Shown: positions 38,730 to 47,525 of the stretch, piece after piece
Numbering within the stretch: position 1 is the first letter of the stretch
How the letters are laid out: each line of letters starts with the position of its first letter
Source of the DNA: Pseudomonadota bacterium
GTDB taxonomy: Bacteria > Pseudomonadota > Gammaproteobacteria > Steroidobacterales > Steroidobacteraceae
DNA: 64,000 nt
Assembly (NCBI GenBank): GCA_021847105.1
Contig: JAJZUT010000015.1
Coordinates: forward strand, 43,342 to 107,341
Direction of reading: 5' to 3'
Made by a program: the position numbers and the translations under genes
Notes under the pieces: generated by a model
Databases searched by the model: none
Seen by the model: only the letters and a program-made list of their open reading frames with translations
Told to the model about the DNA's origin: nothing

Positions 38730-40600
38730 GACTGCTCTCCGCTGCGCCGTGAGCCGTTGCGCCGACGCCGACGCAACGCCGCCCCGGCGAGCGCCGCAAG
38801 CGCGAACACGGCCGGCATGATGATGATGTTGATGACTTTCAGCCGGGTGCCGAGCGCATCGATGCTGCGCACCAAGCCTGCCTGCACGGCGCGCAGGCGC
38901 TTCCTGATGGAGAGCCGCTCGGCCTCGAAGTGCTGAATCTCGCGCTGCTGCGCTGGGGTGAGAATGAGAGTCGATTTGTTGTTGCGCCGGGTCTGCAACA
39001 GCGTCAGCTGCTGTTCGGTCTGGCGCAGCTCCTGCTGCAGCCGCTGCTGCTGAGCCCGGTAGCGTGCCTCGGCCGCATGGCGCAGCGCCGCGACTCGCGT
39101 GAACGGACGGGTGAAGCCTGCCTTGGCACGCACGCTGATCAGATCATCGCTGCCGGCGAGATTATCGAGCGCATTCAGCACCAGATCGCCGTTGCTCGCC
39201 CAGGCTTCGGGCAGGCTCTGGCCGAACAGATCCAGATGATGTACCCAGAGGAAGTCCGCCAGCATGTCCGAATCAGCAAACACCAGCAGCTGCAGTGGTT
39301 TGGTCGCGCTCTTCAGCACCGGCGTGCCGGCCGGCAACTTCACTCCCGCCGGCGGCCCGTCCGGGAAGGCGGTCCGAACCTTGCCGGTGATGCGTGCGCC
39401 GAGGGTGTAGCGCTTGCCGGTGGGCTTGAGCCCCTGCAGCAGACTGGCCGGATTGAATGAACCGGCGAGCATCTGGGCCGCGACCGGCCCGGCGTCGGTG
39501 TTGCTCCAGAGCAGGGGTTTGAAGGTTGTGCCGGCGGTCGCGATGGGCTGGAGGAATCCGGCGGTGTCGAGGTTGATGTTAGACAGACCAGAGGTGATCA
39601 CGTCGCGCTGGGACATCTCGGCGCGTCCGAGACCGATGATCACCGGATCGAGCATGGGGGCGCCGTCGGCACCGGCCACGTTGAGCGCCAGGGATCGATC
39701 GGCAATCACCTCTGCGGGATTGAAGCGCACGCCCCAGGATGCGAGCAGCTGCGCCATGCCCGTGCCGGTGCTCGCCGGGGGAGCACCGGGGGTGCCGGCA
39801 GCCTCGGCCAGTGGATCGACGAACGCGATGATGTGTCCGCCAGAGAGCGCGTACTGATCGATGGCAAAGCGCGTGGCCGCCGGGACGTGGGTCGGATCGG
39901 CGAGCACCAGTACCCGGGTGTCCTTGGGTATCACCGCGCTACCCGGTGCGAGTGTCTGCAGGTTGTACAGCTGGGAGGCCTGGCGGTACACCAGCCAGGG
40001 CTGGCGCATCTGTCCGCTCTGCGGATTGAAGCCGCCGCTCATGGGCAGGTCCGAGTACCACGCGACGAGCGGTTTTTGCGGATGGGCGAGGCGGTAGATC
40101 AGCTTTGCGACGTCGTATTCGAGGAAGCGCTGTTTCTGCGGGTTGAAGAACGCAATGGCCTGGTGGCCGTTGGTGGAGTTGGTGCCGGCAAGTCCGAAAT
40201 AGAACTTGCTGCCGGCCGCATTGAGCGGTGCGCCGGTGACGCCGAGTTCGGCCGCGCGATCCTCTTCGACCGAGAAGGGTCGTGGATCGATGATGTGCAG
40301 GCGGATCTTGCCGTCGGCATCGGTGGCGATCTCGCGCAGGAAGTTTTCAACGTGATCGCCGTAGGCCCGCAGTTGCGGGACATTGTCGGCGGCTCGGCGC
40401 GAGTAGAAGAAATAAAGATCGATCGGTTCCGGGATGCTCTTGAGGATGCGCCGGGTTCCTCTCGAGAGCGTATACAGATGATGCTGGGTCAGATCGATCT
40501 GCCAGCCCGCGAGCTCCGTGTTGAAGATGATGGTCAGGCCGACGAGCAGCAGCGCGAGCGCGCCCACCGAGCCCCAGCCGAGAGTCGAGCGTTTCAGCAT
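38726..40600 (-). CDS. GldG family ABC-associated protein
   Basis: A 624-residue membrane protein of the GldG/ABC-type-auxiliary family. One transmembrane helix at the N-terminus (VGALALLLVGLTIIFNTEL), a large periplasmic alpha/beta region with LYFFYSRRAADNVPQLRAYG, then a glutamine-rich coiled coil (about residues 530-580) and a second helix near the C-terminus ending in a basic tail. In Bacteroidetes GldG takes part in gliding; here it is part of a four-gene operon with an ATPase, permease and DUF4340 protein. Substrate unknown. Confidence 0.88.
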   Translation of the reverse strand: MLKRSTLGWGSVGALALLLVGLTIIFNTELAGWQIDLTQHHLYTLSRGTRRILKSIPEPIDLYFFYSRRAADNVPQLRAYGDHVENFLREIATDADGKIRLHIIDPRPFSVEEDRAAELGVTGAPLNAAGSKFYFGLAGTNSTNGHQAIAFFNPQKQRFLEYDVAKLIYRLAHPQKPLVAWYSDLPMSGGFNPQSGQMRQPWLVYRQASQLYNLQTLAPGSAVIPKDTRVLVLADPTHVPAATRFAIDQYALSGGHIIAFVDPLAEAAGTPGAPPASTGTGMAQLLASWGVRFNPAEVIADRSLALNVAGADGAPMLDPVIIGLGRAEMSQRDVITSGLSNINLDTAGFLQPIATAGTTFKPLLWSNTDAGPVAAQMLAGSFNPASLLQGLKPTGKRYTLGARITGKVRTAFPDGPPAGVKLPAGTPVLKSATKPLQLLVFADSDMLADFLWVHHLDLFGQSLPEAWASNGDLVLNALDNLAGSDDLISVRAKAGFTRPFTRVAALRHAAEARYRAQQQRLQQELRQTEQQLTLLQTRRNNKSTLILTPAQQREIQHFEAERLSIRKRLRAVQAGLVRSIDALGTRLKVINIIIMPAVFALAALAGAALRRRRRNGSRRSGEQS

Positions 40601-40609
40601 GACGCGCTC

Positions 40610-41344
40610 CTAGTCCGCCTTGCGCAGGTCGATCGCGACGGTGGTCGCGAATAGGAAAAAGCCGATCAGCATGGCGAAATACAACACGTCACGCGCCTCG
40701 AGCACGCCGCGGGTGATCGACTGAAAGTGCGTCAGCAGTGACAACGAGGCGACCGCCTCGAGCAGCGTGAGCGGCGCCCAACCGCGGAAGGCATCGAGCA
40801 CCAGCGGATAGCCGGCGAGCAGCAGCACGAAGCAGGCCGCTACCCCGAGGATGAATGCCACCACCTGATTGCGCGTCAGCGCCGACATGCACGAGCCGAT
40901 GGCGAGAAAGCCGCCGGCGAGCAGCAGGCTGCCGAGATAGGAGGCAAGGATGACGCCGTTGTCAGGGCTGCCGAGATAATTGACCGTGATCCAGATCGGG
41001 AAGGTGAGCGCAAGGGCAAGCCCGGTAAAGAGCCAGGCGGCGAGGAACTTGCCGAGCACCGCTTCCCACACCGTTACCGGCAGCGTCATCAGCAGCTCGA
41101 TGCTGCCGGATTTGCGCTCCTCGGCCCACAGCTTCATGGTCAGCGCCGGAATCAGGAACAGATACAGCCACGGATGGAACAGGAAGAACGGGCGCAGATC
41201 GGCTTGGCCCCGCTGATAGAAGTCCCCAACATAAAAGGTGAAGGCATTGGCGAGCACCAGGAAGATGACGATAAATACGTATGCGAGCGGCGTCGCGAAA
41301 TAACTCGCGAGCTCGCGGCGCAGGATCAGTGCCACGTTGCGCAT
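40610..41344 (-). CDS. ABC transporter permease, ABC-2 type
   Basis: A 244-residue membrane protein with about six helices. It opens ALILRRELASYFATPLAYVF, the pattern of ABC-2/GldF-type permeases, and has the cytosolic segment WAEERKSGSIELLMTLPVTV typical of the group. Lies 20 bp after the ATPase gene and 9 bp before the GldG-like gene. Confidence 0.92.
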   Translation of the reverse strand: MRNVALILRRELASYFATPLAYVFIVIFLVLANAFTFYVGDFYQRGQADLRPFFLFHPWLYLFLIPALTMKLWAEERKSGSIELLMTLPVTVWEAVLGKFLAAWLFTGLALALTFPIWITVNYLGSPDNGVILASYLGSLLLAGGFLAIGSCMSALTRNQVVAFILGVAACFVLLLAGYPLVLDAFRGWAPLTLLEAVASLSLLTHFQSITRGVLEARDVLYFAMLIGFFLFATTVAIDLRKAD

Positions 41345-41364
41345 GAATCCTCCCGGGTGTGTCG

Positions 41365-42288
41365 TCAGGCGGTGATGGTGCGAAACACTTCGTCGAGCCG
41401 CCCGGACTCCAGGTGCAGCTCCTTCAGCTGCAACCCCTGGCTCGCCGCGAGCGAGGCGACTTCCTGCAGAATCATTGCGCCGGCGCGCGGCAGGGCCGTC
41501 AGGCGCGCCTCGCGCTCGCTCACCTCGACGGTGGCGACGCTCGGCAGTGCCGCGACTGCGGCGCGGGCGGCCGGCAGTTGCTCGCTGTGTGCGAGCTGGA
41601 GCGAGACCGCATTGTGATAGCGCGAGCGGGTGGTGAGCTGCAACGGCGTGTCGTCTGCAACGATGCGACCGCGGGCGATGATGATCGCGCGCGTGCAGAC
41701 TGCTGCGACCTCTTCGAGGATGTGCGTCGAGATCACGATGATTTTCTCGCGCGCCATTTCCTCGATCAGCGTGCGCACCTCGTGCTTCTGGTTCGGATCG
41801 AGTCCGTCGGTCGGCTCATCGAGAATCAGCACCGGCGGGTCGTGGATGATCGCCTGCGCCAGGCCGACGCGCCGCCGGAAGCCCTTCGAGAGCGTCTCGA
41901 TCGGCCGCTCGAGAACGCTCGCGAGCTGCAGCCGCTCGGTGACGTAATCGAGCCGCGCCCGTTTCCGGGGGGGCTCGAGGCGACGCAGCTCGGCGATGAA
42001 CTCGAGGAACGCCGCAACGCGCATCTCGCCGTAGGTCGGCGCGCCCTCGGGCAGGTAGCCGAGGCACTGGCGCGCGGCGAGAGGTGCGCTTTCGACGTCG
42101 TGACCACAGATGCTCGCCCGGCCTGCGGTCGGTGTGACGAAACCGGCCAGCATGCGCATGGTCGTCGTCTTGCCAGCACCGTTCGGGCCGAGGAAGCCGA
42201 GTACCTCCCCGGGACGAACCTCGAAGGTGACGTCCTCGACGGCCGTCACCGCCGGATAGCGCTTGCACAGATGCTCGGTCTTGATCAT
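41365..42288 (-). CDS. ABC transporter ATP-binding protein (GldA-like)
   Basis: Cytosolic ATPase that drives the adjacent permease. Walker A GPNGAGKTTTMRM, signature LSKGFRRRVGLAQ (degenerate, Lys for Gly), Walker B LILDEPTDGLDP and the switch His in VISTHILEE. The ATG at 42288 follows a strong AAGGAGG; an in-frame start 24 bases upstream lacks this. 307 residues, first gene of the operon. Confidence 0.93.
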   Translation of the reverse strand: MIKTEHLCKRYPAVTAVEDVTFEVRPGEVLGFLGPNGAGKTTTMRMLAGFVTPTAGRASICGHDVESAPLAARQCLGYLPEGAPTYGEMRVAAFLEFIAELRRLEPPRKRARLDYVTERLQLASVLERPIETLSKGFRRRVGLAQAIIHDPPVLILDEPTDGLDPNQKHEVRTLIEEMAREKIIVISTHILEEVAAVCTRAIIIARGRIVADDTPLQLTTRSRYHNAVSLQLAHSEQLPAARAAVAALPSVATVEVSEREARLTALPRAGAMILQEVASLAASQGLQLKELHLESGRLDEVFRTITA

Positions 42289-42341
42289 GGCGCCTCCTTC
42301 CCCGGCAGCCATAGAGTTACGGGCGGCGGATAAAGTTCCCG

Positions 42342-42944
42342 CTAACGCGGTCGCCAGCCGCCGCTGCCAGCACGCGAGCGCCAGTAGAGCATCATGATCG
42401 CCCCGCCGAGCATGCCGCCGAGGTGGGCGAAATGGCCGATACCAGGCTCCGTGCCGGTGACGCCGAAGAACAGTTCAAGCAGCCCGTAGAGCGAGACAAA
42501 CAGCCACGCAGGCATCGGGATCGGTGGCAGCAGCAGCAGCAGCTGGGCGCGCGGGAACAGCATGGCGAAGGCGAGCAGCACGCCGAACACCCCGCCGGAG
42601 GCGCCGATTGTCGGCTCGTGGCTGCCGGTGGCATGCAGCACGGCGATCTCAGTGAGCGCTGCGGCAATCACGCAGACGAAATAATAGAGCAGGAAGCGCC
42701 GCGGGCCCCAGTATTGCTCGAGCGCGGGGGCGAACACGAACAGACCGAACATGTTGCCGAAGATGTGCCACCAGGTGGCATGCAGGAAGGCGTAGGTGAT
42801 GAGCTGCCAGACGTGAAATTGCGGTCCGAGCGGCCAGAGCGCAAAGCGCAGGATGAGCGAACCGGGGGCCACCTGCTCGAACAGGAATATCACCACGTTC
42901 GCGACGATGAGGCCGAGCACGGCCGGAGTGAGTGAGCGGAACAT
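42342..42944 (-). CDS. Rhomboid family intramembrane serine protease
   Basis: Cuts membrane proteins within the bilayer. About six helices in 200 residues; the catalytic Ser is in TIGASGGVFGVLLAF, the catalytic His in GIGHFAHLGGMLGG, and the HATWWHIFGNMFGLFVFAP segment carries the conserved His/Asn of the oxyanion region. Lies 53 bp upstream of the ABC ATPase gene on the same strand; a functional link is not shown. Confidence 0.95.
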   Translation of the reverse strand: MFRSLTPAVLGLIVANVVIFLFEQVAPGSLILRFALWPLGPQFHVWQLITYAFLHATWWHIFGNMFGLFVFAPALEQYWGPRRFLLYYFVCVIAAALTEIAVLHATGSHEPTIGASGGVFGVLLAFAMLFPRAQLLLLLPPIPMPAWLFVSLYGLLELFFGVTGTEPGIGHFAHLGGMLGGAIMMLYWRSRAGSGGWRPR

Positions 42945-42991
42945 CCGCGCAGTGTACGCGCGGCGACCGCGCGCTGCCGCCGAAAAGGACC

Positions 42992-43828
42992 CTATGGGGG
43001 GAGCTGGGCGCCCAGTCGCTCGGCTGCCGAGCGCAGCGCCGGGAGCGTGGTGTCGATCAGCTCGCGCAGCGAGAGGCGCGAGGCCTGCGCGCTGACGTTC
43101 ATTGCCGCAACGGTGACTCCGACGACATTGCGCACCGGGACGGCAATCGAGCGCAGTCCGATCTCGAGTTCCTGATCGTTGAGCGCGAATCCCTCCGCGC
43201 GCACCTCCCCTAGGATCTCGAGCAGCCGCTCGCGCGAGGTGACCGTGAACCGGGTGTACGCGGTGAACTCGGTGCGGGCAAGTTCGCGGGTTGCCTGCTC
43301 CGGCGTGAGACTCGCGAGCAGCACCCGGCCGAGGGCCGTGCAGTAGGTCTGCAGGCGGCTGCCGACCCCGAGCGTGACCGACATGATGCGCGGGGTGGAG
43401 GCTCTGGCCACGTAGACGACCATGCCCTCATCGAGCACGGCGACTGTGGTGGCCTCGCCGGTGTGCTCGCTCAGCTCTTGCAGAATGGGCTGAGCAGCGA
43501 TGGCGATCGGTGCGGTGGACAAATACGCGTAGCCGAGGCTGAGCACCCGCGGTTGCAGGTGAAAATTTCGGCCATCGCACGCCGCGTAGCCGAGCTCGCA
43601 CAGCGTGTAGAGGCAGCGTCGCACGACCGCTCGGGTCAGCCCCGTGGCGCGGCTCACGTCGGCGATTGTCAAACGTCGGTCGACGCCGGCGAACGCACGG
43701 ATGACGTGAAGTCCTCGCGCCAGAGACGTCATGAAGTCAGGATCGCCCGCGCGAAACAGTGTCTCGGGTGTTTGCGGCGGGGGGCTCTCCGCGCCGGCGG
43801 GTCGGGTTGGGCTCTTTGCGTGCGGCAC
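42992..43828 (-). CDS. IclR family transcriptional regulator (PcaR/PobR-like)
   Basis: DNA-binding regulator with an N-terminal winged helix-turn-helix (LTIADVSRATGLTRAVVRRCLYTL) and a C-terminal effector domain (FTAYTRFTVTSRERLLEIL, GLRSIAVPVRNVVGVTVAAMN). The sequence ahead of the HTH, DPDFMTSLARGLHVIRAF, resembles PcaR-type members. The GTG at 43828 gives 278 residues; a Met at residue 33 is an alternative start. No aromatic-catabolism operon is adjacent, so the target and inducer are unknown. Confidence 0.88.
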   Translation of the reverse strand: MPHAKSPTRPAGAESPPPQTPETLFRAGDPDFMTSLARGLHVIRAFAGVDRRLTIADVSRATGLTRAVVRRCLYTLCELGYAACDGRNFHLQPRVLSLGYAYLSTAPIAIAAQPILQELSEHTGEATTVAVLDEGMVVYVARASTPRIMSVTLGVGSRLQTYCTALGRVLLASLTPEQATRELARTEFTAYTRFTVTSRERLLEILGEVRAEGFALNDQELEIGLRSIAVPVRNVVGVTVAAMNVSAQASRLSLRELIDTTLPALRSAAERLGAQLPP

Positions 43829-43900
43829 GGCAGGTCTTAAGCGGGCGCCACCGGCATCGTACCGCGCAAGCCGGTCCGGTGCGAGGGTCCGGGTGTGCGC

Positions 43901-44620
43901 TCAGGGGCCGCCGAGGCTTGCCTCGATGCTGCGCCACAGAACGCCCTTCAGCTCGCTCAGCCGTTGCCCGGCGAAGTCCGGCCAGCCCAGTGTCTTCAGG
44001 AGCAGCGGCCGGGAGCGGCGTACCAGCGTTGCCTGGCCGAGGATGGCCGCGGCGCGGATCTGTGCCTCCACGGCACTCTGTCCCGGCCCGAGCAGGCGAG
44101 TGACGATCTCGGTGATGAGGGTGATGAGGCGCCCGCCAATGCGCTGGTGCATGGCGGAAAATGCCTCGTTGTGCTCAGTCTGGGCGCGCGCGAAGAACAG
44201 TGCCCAACTTTCCGGTCGGTCGGTCGCCAACTCCTCGAGCAGCGGCTCGAGCAGGCAGCGCAGCAGCGCCAGCAGGTCCGCGCGCGCCAGTGAACCGGCT
44301 TGCAGCTGTGCGCGCGTCTGCTCGATCTGCGGCTCGAGCCGGGCCCGCACATCCTCGGTAACGTACTCGATGCAGGCCCGGTGCAGTCCGTCCTTGCCGC
44401 CAAAGTAATACTGCAGGGCCGGCAGGCTGACCCGTGCACGGTGCGCAATCGCCCGCGTCGAGGCGCCCTGGAATCCGAGCTGGGCGAACAGCGTGATTGC
44501 GGTCTCGAGGATCCGCCGCCGGGTGTCTTCTCCGCAGGCGTAACTGCTGCGTGCGGCGCGCCGGCGCGCCGTCTGGGCGGTGGGGGCGCCTCGGGCGCGC
44601 CGGGGAGAGGCGGTATCCAT
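43901..44620 (-). CDS. cecR: TetR family regulator, CecR-like
   Basis: Repressor with an N-terminal helix-turn-helix (TRRRILETAITLFAQLGFQGASTRAIAHRAR, then LPALQYYFGGKDGL) and a C-terminal domain of the DUF1956/CecR kind. 239 residues. It is divergent from a ybhGFSR-type exporter, the same pairing as E. coli cecR (ybiH) with ybhGFSR, and the 112-bp region between them has two operator-like repeats inside overlapping promoters. The orthology call rests on that synteny and the domain type. Confidence 0.85.
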   Translation of the reverse strand: MDTASPRRARGAPTAQTARRRAARSSYACGEDTRRRILETAITLFAQLGFQGASTRAIAHRARVSLPALQYYFGGKDGLHRACIEYVTEDVRARLEPQIEQTRAQLQAGSLARADLLALLRCLLEPLLEELATDRPESWALFFARAQTEHNEAFSAMHQRIGGRLITLITEIVTRLLGPGQSAVEAQIRAAAILGQATLVRRSRPLLLKTLGWPDFAGQRLSELKGVLWRSIEASLGGP

Positions 44621-44666
44621 TGTGGTCAGGGCGAAGCCTCGGTGCCGCGTGGCAGGATGTCAAAAA

Positions 44667-44694
44667 AGTGTATCAGTTGACAGAAAACTATCAA
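44667..44694 (-). promoter_or_regulatory. Predicted sigma70 promoter of the TetR gene
   Basis: Read on the minus strand: -35 TTGATA (44694-44689), 16-bp spacer, -10 TACACT (44672-44667). It overlaps both operator-like repeats and the opposite promoter, so the regulator could repress its own gene. Confidence 0.55.
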
Positions 44695-44701
44695 GCGATA
44701 G
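44671..44701. promoter_or_regulatory. Tandem operator-like repeats in the TetR/exporter intergenic region
   Basis: A perfect inverted repeat CTATC-AAGC-GATAG (44688-44701) and an imperfect copy TATC-AGTT-GACA (44671-44682) start 18 bp apart. The perfect copy lies between -35 and -10 of the exporter promoter, and the imperfect one covers its -35. This is the expected place for a TetR-type repressor site. Confidence 0.6.
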
Positions 44702-44704
44702 AAA
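44677..44704 (+). promoter_or_regulatory. Predicted sigma70 promoter of the exporter operon
   Basis: Perfect -35 TTGACA (44677-44682), 16-bp spacer, -10 TAGAAA (44699-44704). The start codon of the first gene is 28 bp downstream of the -10. Confidence 0.6.
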
Positions 44705-44732
44705 ATTCGTCCTCCACGGCAGGAGTGTCGCA

Positions 44733-45788
44733 GTGACTGAATCCTCTTCGGGCTCTGGGCCAGCGGCCGCGCCGCACCGCAGCCTCGTGCGCTGGGCGCT
44801 GCTGGTTGCGGGTGCCCTTGCGTCGCTTGCCTTCGGTGGGTGGTGGTACGCCAGCCGTCACGTCCGTGCGCAGGACATTGTTCTCTACGGCAACGTGGAT
44901 TTGCGCGAGGTCGAGCTCGCCTTCAACGACAGCGGACGGATCGCCAGTGTGGCGGTCGAGGAGGGCGACCCGGTGCACCGCGGCGAGGTGTTGGCGCGGC
45001 TCGATACCAGTCGGTTGCGCCCGCTGCTCGCGCAGGCCGTGGCACGCGCCGCGGCCGAACGGGCCGTGCTCGAGCGGCTGCGCCACGGCAGCCGCCCGCA
45101 GGAAATCGCTCAGGCGCGTGCCAATTGGGTACTGGCGCGCGCCCAGCAACGCCAGGCGCTCGTCGAGTATGCTCGCGTGCTGCGAGTGTTTCACGGCTCG
45201 GGCGGCCGCGCGGTGAGCCGTCAGGATGTCACCGACGCGCAGGCCACTGCCGCAGTCGCTACGGCGCGCACGCGCGTGGCGCGCGAAGCGCTGCGTCTGG
45301 CGCTGCTCGGGCCGCGCCGCGAAGACATCGCGCAGGCTGCCGCTTTGCTCGCTGCCGAGCGCGCGCAGGTGACGTTGCTGCGCCGGGAACTCGCCGATGC
45401 GCTGCTGCGTGCGCCGCTCGATGCCGTGGTGCGCAGTCGCGAGGCCGAGCCGGGTGATATGGCCTCCCCGCAGCGCACCGTGTTGACCTTGGCGCTGACC
45501 AATCCGAAATGGGTTCGCGCCTACATCCCAGAGTCGGACCTGGCCCGCGTGCACCCGGGGATGCCGGCGACGGTTGCAGTCGACGCCTTTCCGCACCGGC
45601 GCTTCAGCGGCTGGGTCGGGTTCATCTCCTCCGAGGCGCAGTTCACGCCGAAAACCGTCGAGACCGCGGATCTGCGCACCAGTCTCGTCTATGAGATCCG
45701 TGTCTTCGTGCGCGATCCGCGCGATGCGCTACGGCTTGGCATGCCGGCGACGGTTCACCTGCTGACGCAGAATGGAACACGCTCATGA
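44733..45788 (+). CDS. ybhG: HlyD/EmrA-type membrane fusion protein, YbhG-like
   Basis: Periplasmic adaptor of an ABC exporter. One N-terminal transmembrane helix (ALLVAGALASLAFGGWWYA), a split lipoyl/barrel-sandwich domain (DSGRIASVAVEEGDPVHRGEV), an alpha-hairpin coiled coil (about residues 85-230) and a C-terminal beta-barrel region. 351 residues. The GTG at 44733 has AGGAG seven bases upstream. Its stop overlaps the start of the ATPase gene (ATGA). Confidence 0.92.
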   Translation: MTESSSGSGPAAAPHRSLVRWALLVAGALASLAFGGWWYASRHVRAQDIVLYGNVDLREVELAFNDSGRIASVAVEEGDPVHRGEVLARLDTSRLRPLLAQAVARAAAERAVLERLRHGSRPQEIAQARANWVLARAQQRQALVEYARVLRVFHGSGGRAVSRQDVTDAQATAAVATARTRVAREALRLALLGPRREDIAQAAALLAAERAQVTLLRRELADALLRAPLDAVVRSREAEPGDMASPQRTVLTLALTNPKWVRAYIPESDLARVHPGMPATVAVDAFPHRRFSGWVGFISSEAQFTPKTVETADLRTSLVYEIRVFVRDPRDALRLGMPATVHLLTQNGTRS

Positions 45789-47518
45789 GTGCCGCGTCGG
45801 CCCCGGTGCTCGAGTGTCGTGAGGTCTACAAGTCGTTTGGCCCGCGCGCTGCGGCACTCCTGGGCGTCTCGCTCGAGGTTCCCTCCGGCTCGTTGAGCGC
45901 GCTGGTCGGGCCAGATGGTGCCGGCAAGAGCACCCTGATCCGCCTGGCGTGCGGCCTGCTCAGGGCCGAGCGCGGCAGCGTGCGGGTGCTCGGCTTCGAT
46001 GCGGCCGTGGCGGCGCAGTGCATCCAGGATCGGGTGAGCTACATGCCGCAGAAGTTTGGTCTGTACGAGGACCTGACGGTGCGCGAGAACCTCGATCTAT
46101 ACGCGGATCTGCACGGGGTAAGCCAGGCGCAACGCGCGCAGCGTTACCCGGAACTGCTGCACATGACCGATTTGCAGCGTTTCGAGCAGCGCCTTGCCGG
46201 GCGGTTGTCCGGCGGCATGAAGCAAAAGCTGGGTCTCGCCTGTACGCTGGTACGCCCGCCGGAGCTGCTGCTGCTCGATGAGCCGACGGTCGGCGTCGAT
46301 CCGCTCTCGCGGCGCGAGCTGTGGCAAATCGTGCATGACCTGGTGCGTGAGCAGGGACTGACGGTGCTGATCAGCACCGCGTATCTGGATGAGGCCGAGC
46401 GGGCCGACCGGGTGATCGTGCTGCAGGCCGGGCGCGTGCTCGCCGAGGGCACGCCGGCGGCGGTCACGCAACTTGCCGCCGGGCGCACCTTCAGACTCAC
46501 TCCCTCGGGGCGCGAGAGTGCGCGCACGCTGCAGGCGCGACTGCTCGGCTCGCAGGCGGTGATCGATGCGGTGCCCGACGCCGGCGGCGTGCGCTGCGTG
46601 TGTGCCGCGCAGCACGGCGACGGGATCCCGGGCGGTGTGCCGGTCGAGCCACGCTTCGAGGACGGATTCATGGTCATGCTGCGGCGAACGCAGTCGCAAT
46701 CTGCCCATGCCGACATCGCTCTGGCGCACCCACCGCCGCAGGCGAACGGTGCGCTCATCGAGGTGCGCGACCTCGTCAAGCGCTTCGGGGCGTTCACGGC
46801 GGTCGATCGGGTCAGCTTTAGCGTTGCCCGGGGCGAGATCTTCGGCCTGCTCGGACCGAACGGTGCGGGTAAAACCACGACCTTCCGCATGCTCTGCGGG
46901 CTGCTCACCCCGAGCGGCGGAGTGTTGCGCGTCGGCGGGATCGATGTGGCGCGTGCCGGCGATGCGGCGCGCGGTCAACTCGGCTACGTGGCGCAGAAGT
47001 TCTCGCTGTACGGACCGCTCAGCGCGCGGGAGAACCTTGAGTTCTTCGCCAGCGCTTACGGACTGCGCGGTGCAACGCGGCGTGCGCGCATCGAGTGGGC
47101 GATCCATCAGTTCGAGCTCACGCACGCCAGCGGTCCGGCGGGCGATCTGCCCGGCGGCTTCAAGCAGCGGCTCGCGATGGCCGCAGCGCTGCTACACGAG
47201 CCGCGCATCCTGTTTCTCGATGAGCCGACGAGCGGTGCCGACCCGCTGGCGCGGCGTGCCTTCTGGCGACGCATCACAGCGCTTGCGGATCAGGGCGTTA
47301 CCGTGGTGGTCACCACCCACTTCATGCAAGAAGCGGAGTACTGCGACCGCATCGTGATCATGGATGCCGGTCGGGTGCTTGCGCAAGGCACTCCTGCACA
47401 GGTGCGCGCGTGCGCGCCGCGCGAGGGTGAATTCGAGCCCTCGATGGAGGATGCCTTCGTTGCCGTGGTGGAGCGCTCGCGTGCCGGTGAGGCGCGTGCG
47501 GCAGCGCGGACGGCCTGA
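45785..47518 (+). CDS. ybhF: Two-domain ABC ATPase, YbhF-like
   Basis: A 577-residue ATPase with two nucleotide-binding domains in one chain. Domain 1 has GPDGAGKSTLIRL, LSGGMKQKLGLA and LLLDEPTVGVDP. Domain 2 (from about residue 320) has GPNGAGKTTTFRML, a degenerate signature LPGGFKQRLAMA, and LFLDEPTSGADP. The domain order and fusion match E. coli YbhF. It drives the two permeases encoded next. Confidence 0.93.
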   Translation: MSAASAPVLECREVYKSFGPRAAALLGVSLEVPSGSLSALVGPDGAGKSTLIRLACGLLRAERGSVRVLGFDAAVAAQCIQDRVSYMPQKFGLYEDLTVRENLDLYADLHGVSQAQRAQRYPELLHMTDLQRFEQRLAGRLSGGMKQKLGLACTLVRPPELLLLDEPTVGVDPLSRRELWQIVHDLVREQGLTVLISTAYLDEAERADRVIVLQAGRVLAEGTPAAVTQLAAGRTFRLTPSGRESARTLQARLLGSQAVIDAVPDAGGVRCVCAAQHGDGIPGGVPVEPRFEDGFMVMLRRTQSQSAHADIALAHPPPQANGALIEVRDLVKRFGAFTAVDRVSFSVARGEIFGLLGPNGAGKTTTFRMLCGLLTPSGGVLRVGGIDVARAGDAARGQLGYVAQKFSLYGPLSARENLEFFASAYGLRGATRRARIEWAIHQFELTHASGPAGDLPGGFKQRLAMAAALLHEPRILFLDEPTSGADPLARRAFWRRITALADQGVTVVVTTHFMQEAEYCDRIVIMDAGRVLAQGTPAQVRACAPREGEFEPSMEDAFVAVVERSRAGEARAAARTA

Positions 47519-47525
47519 GCAGTTC

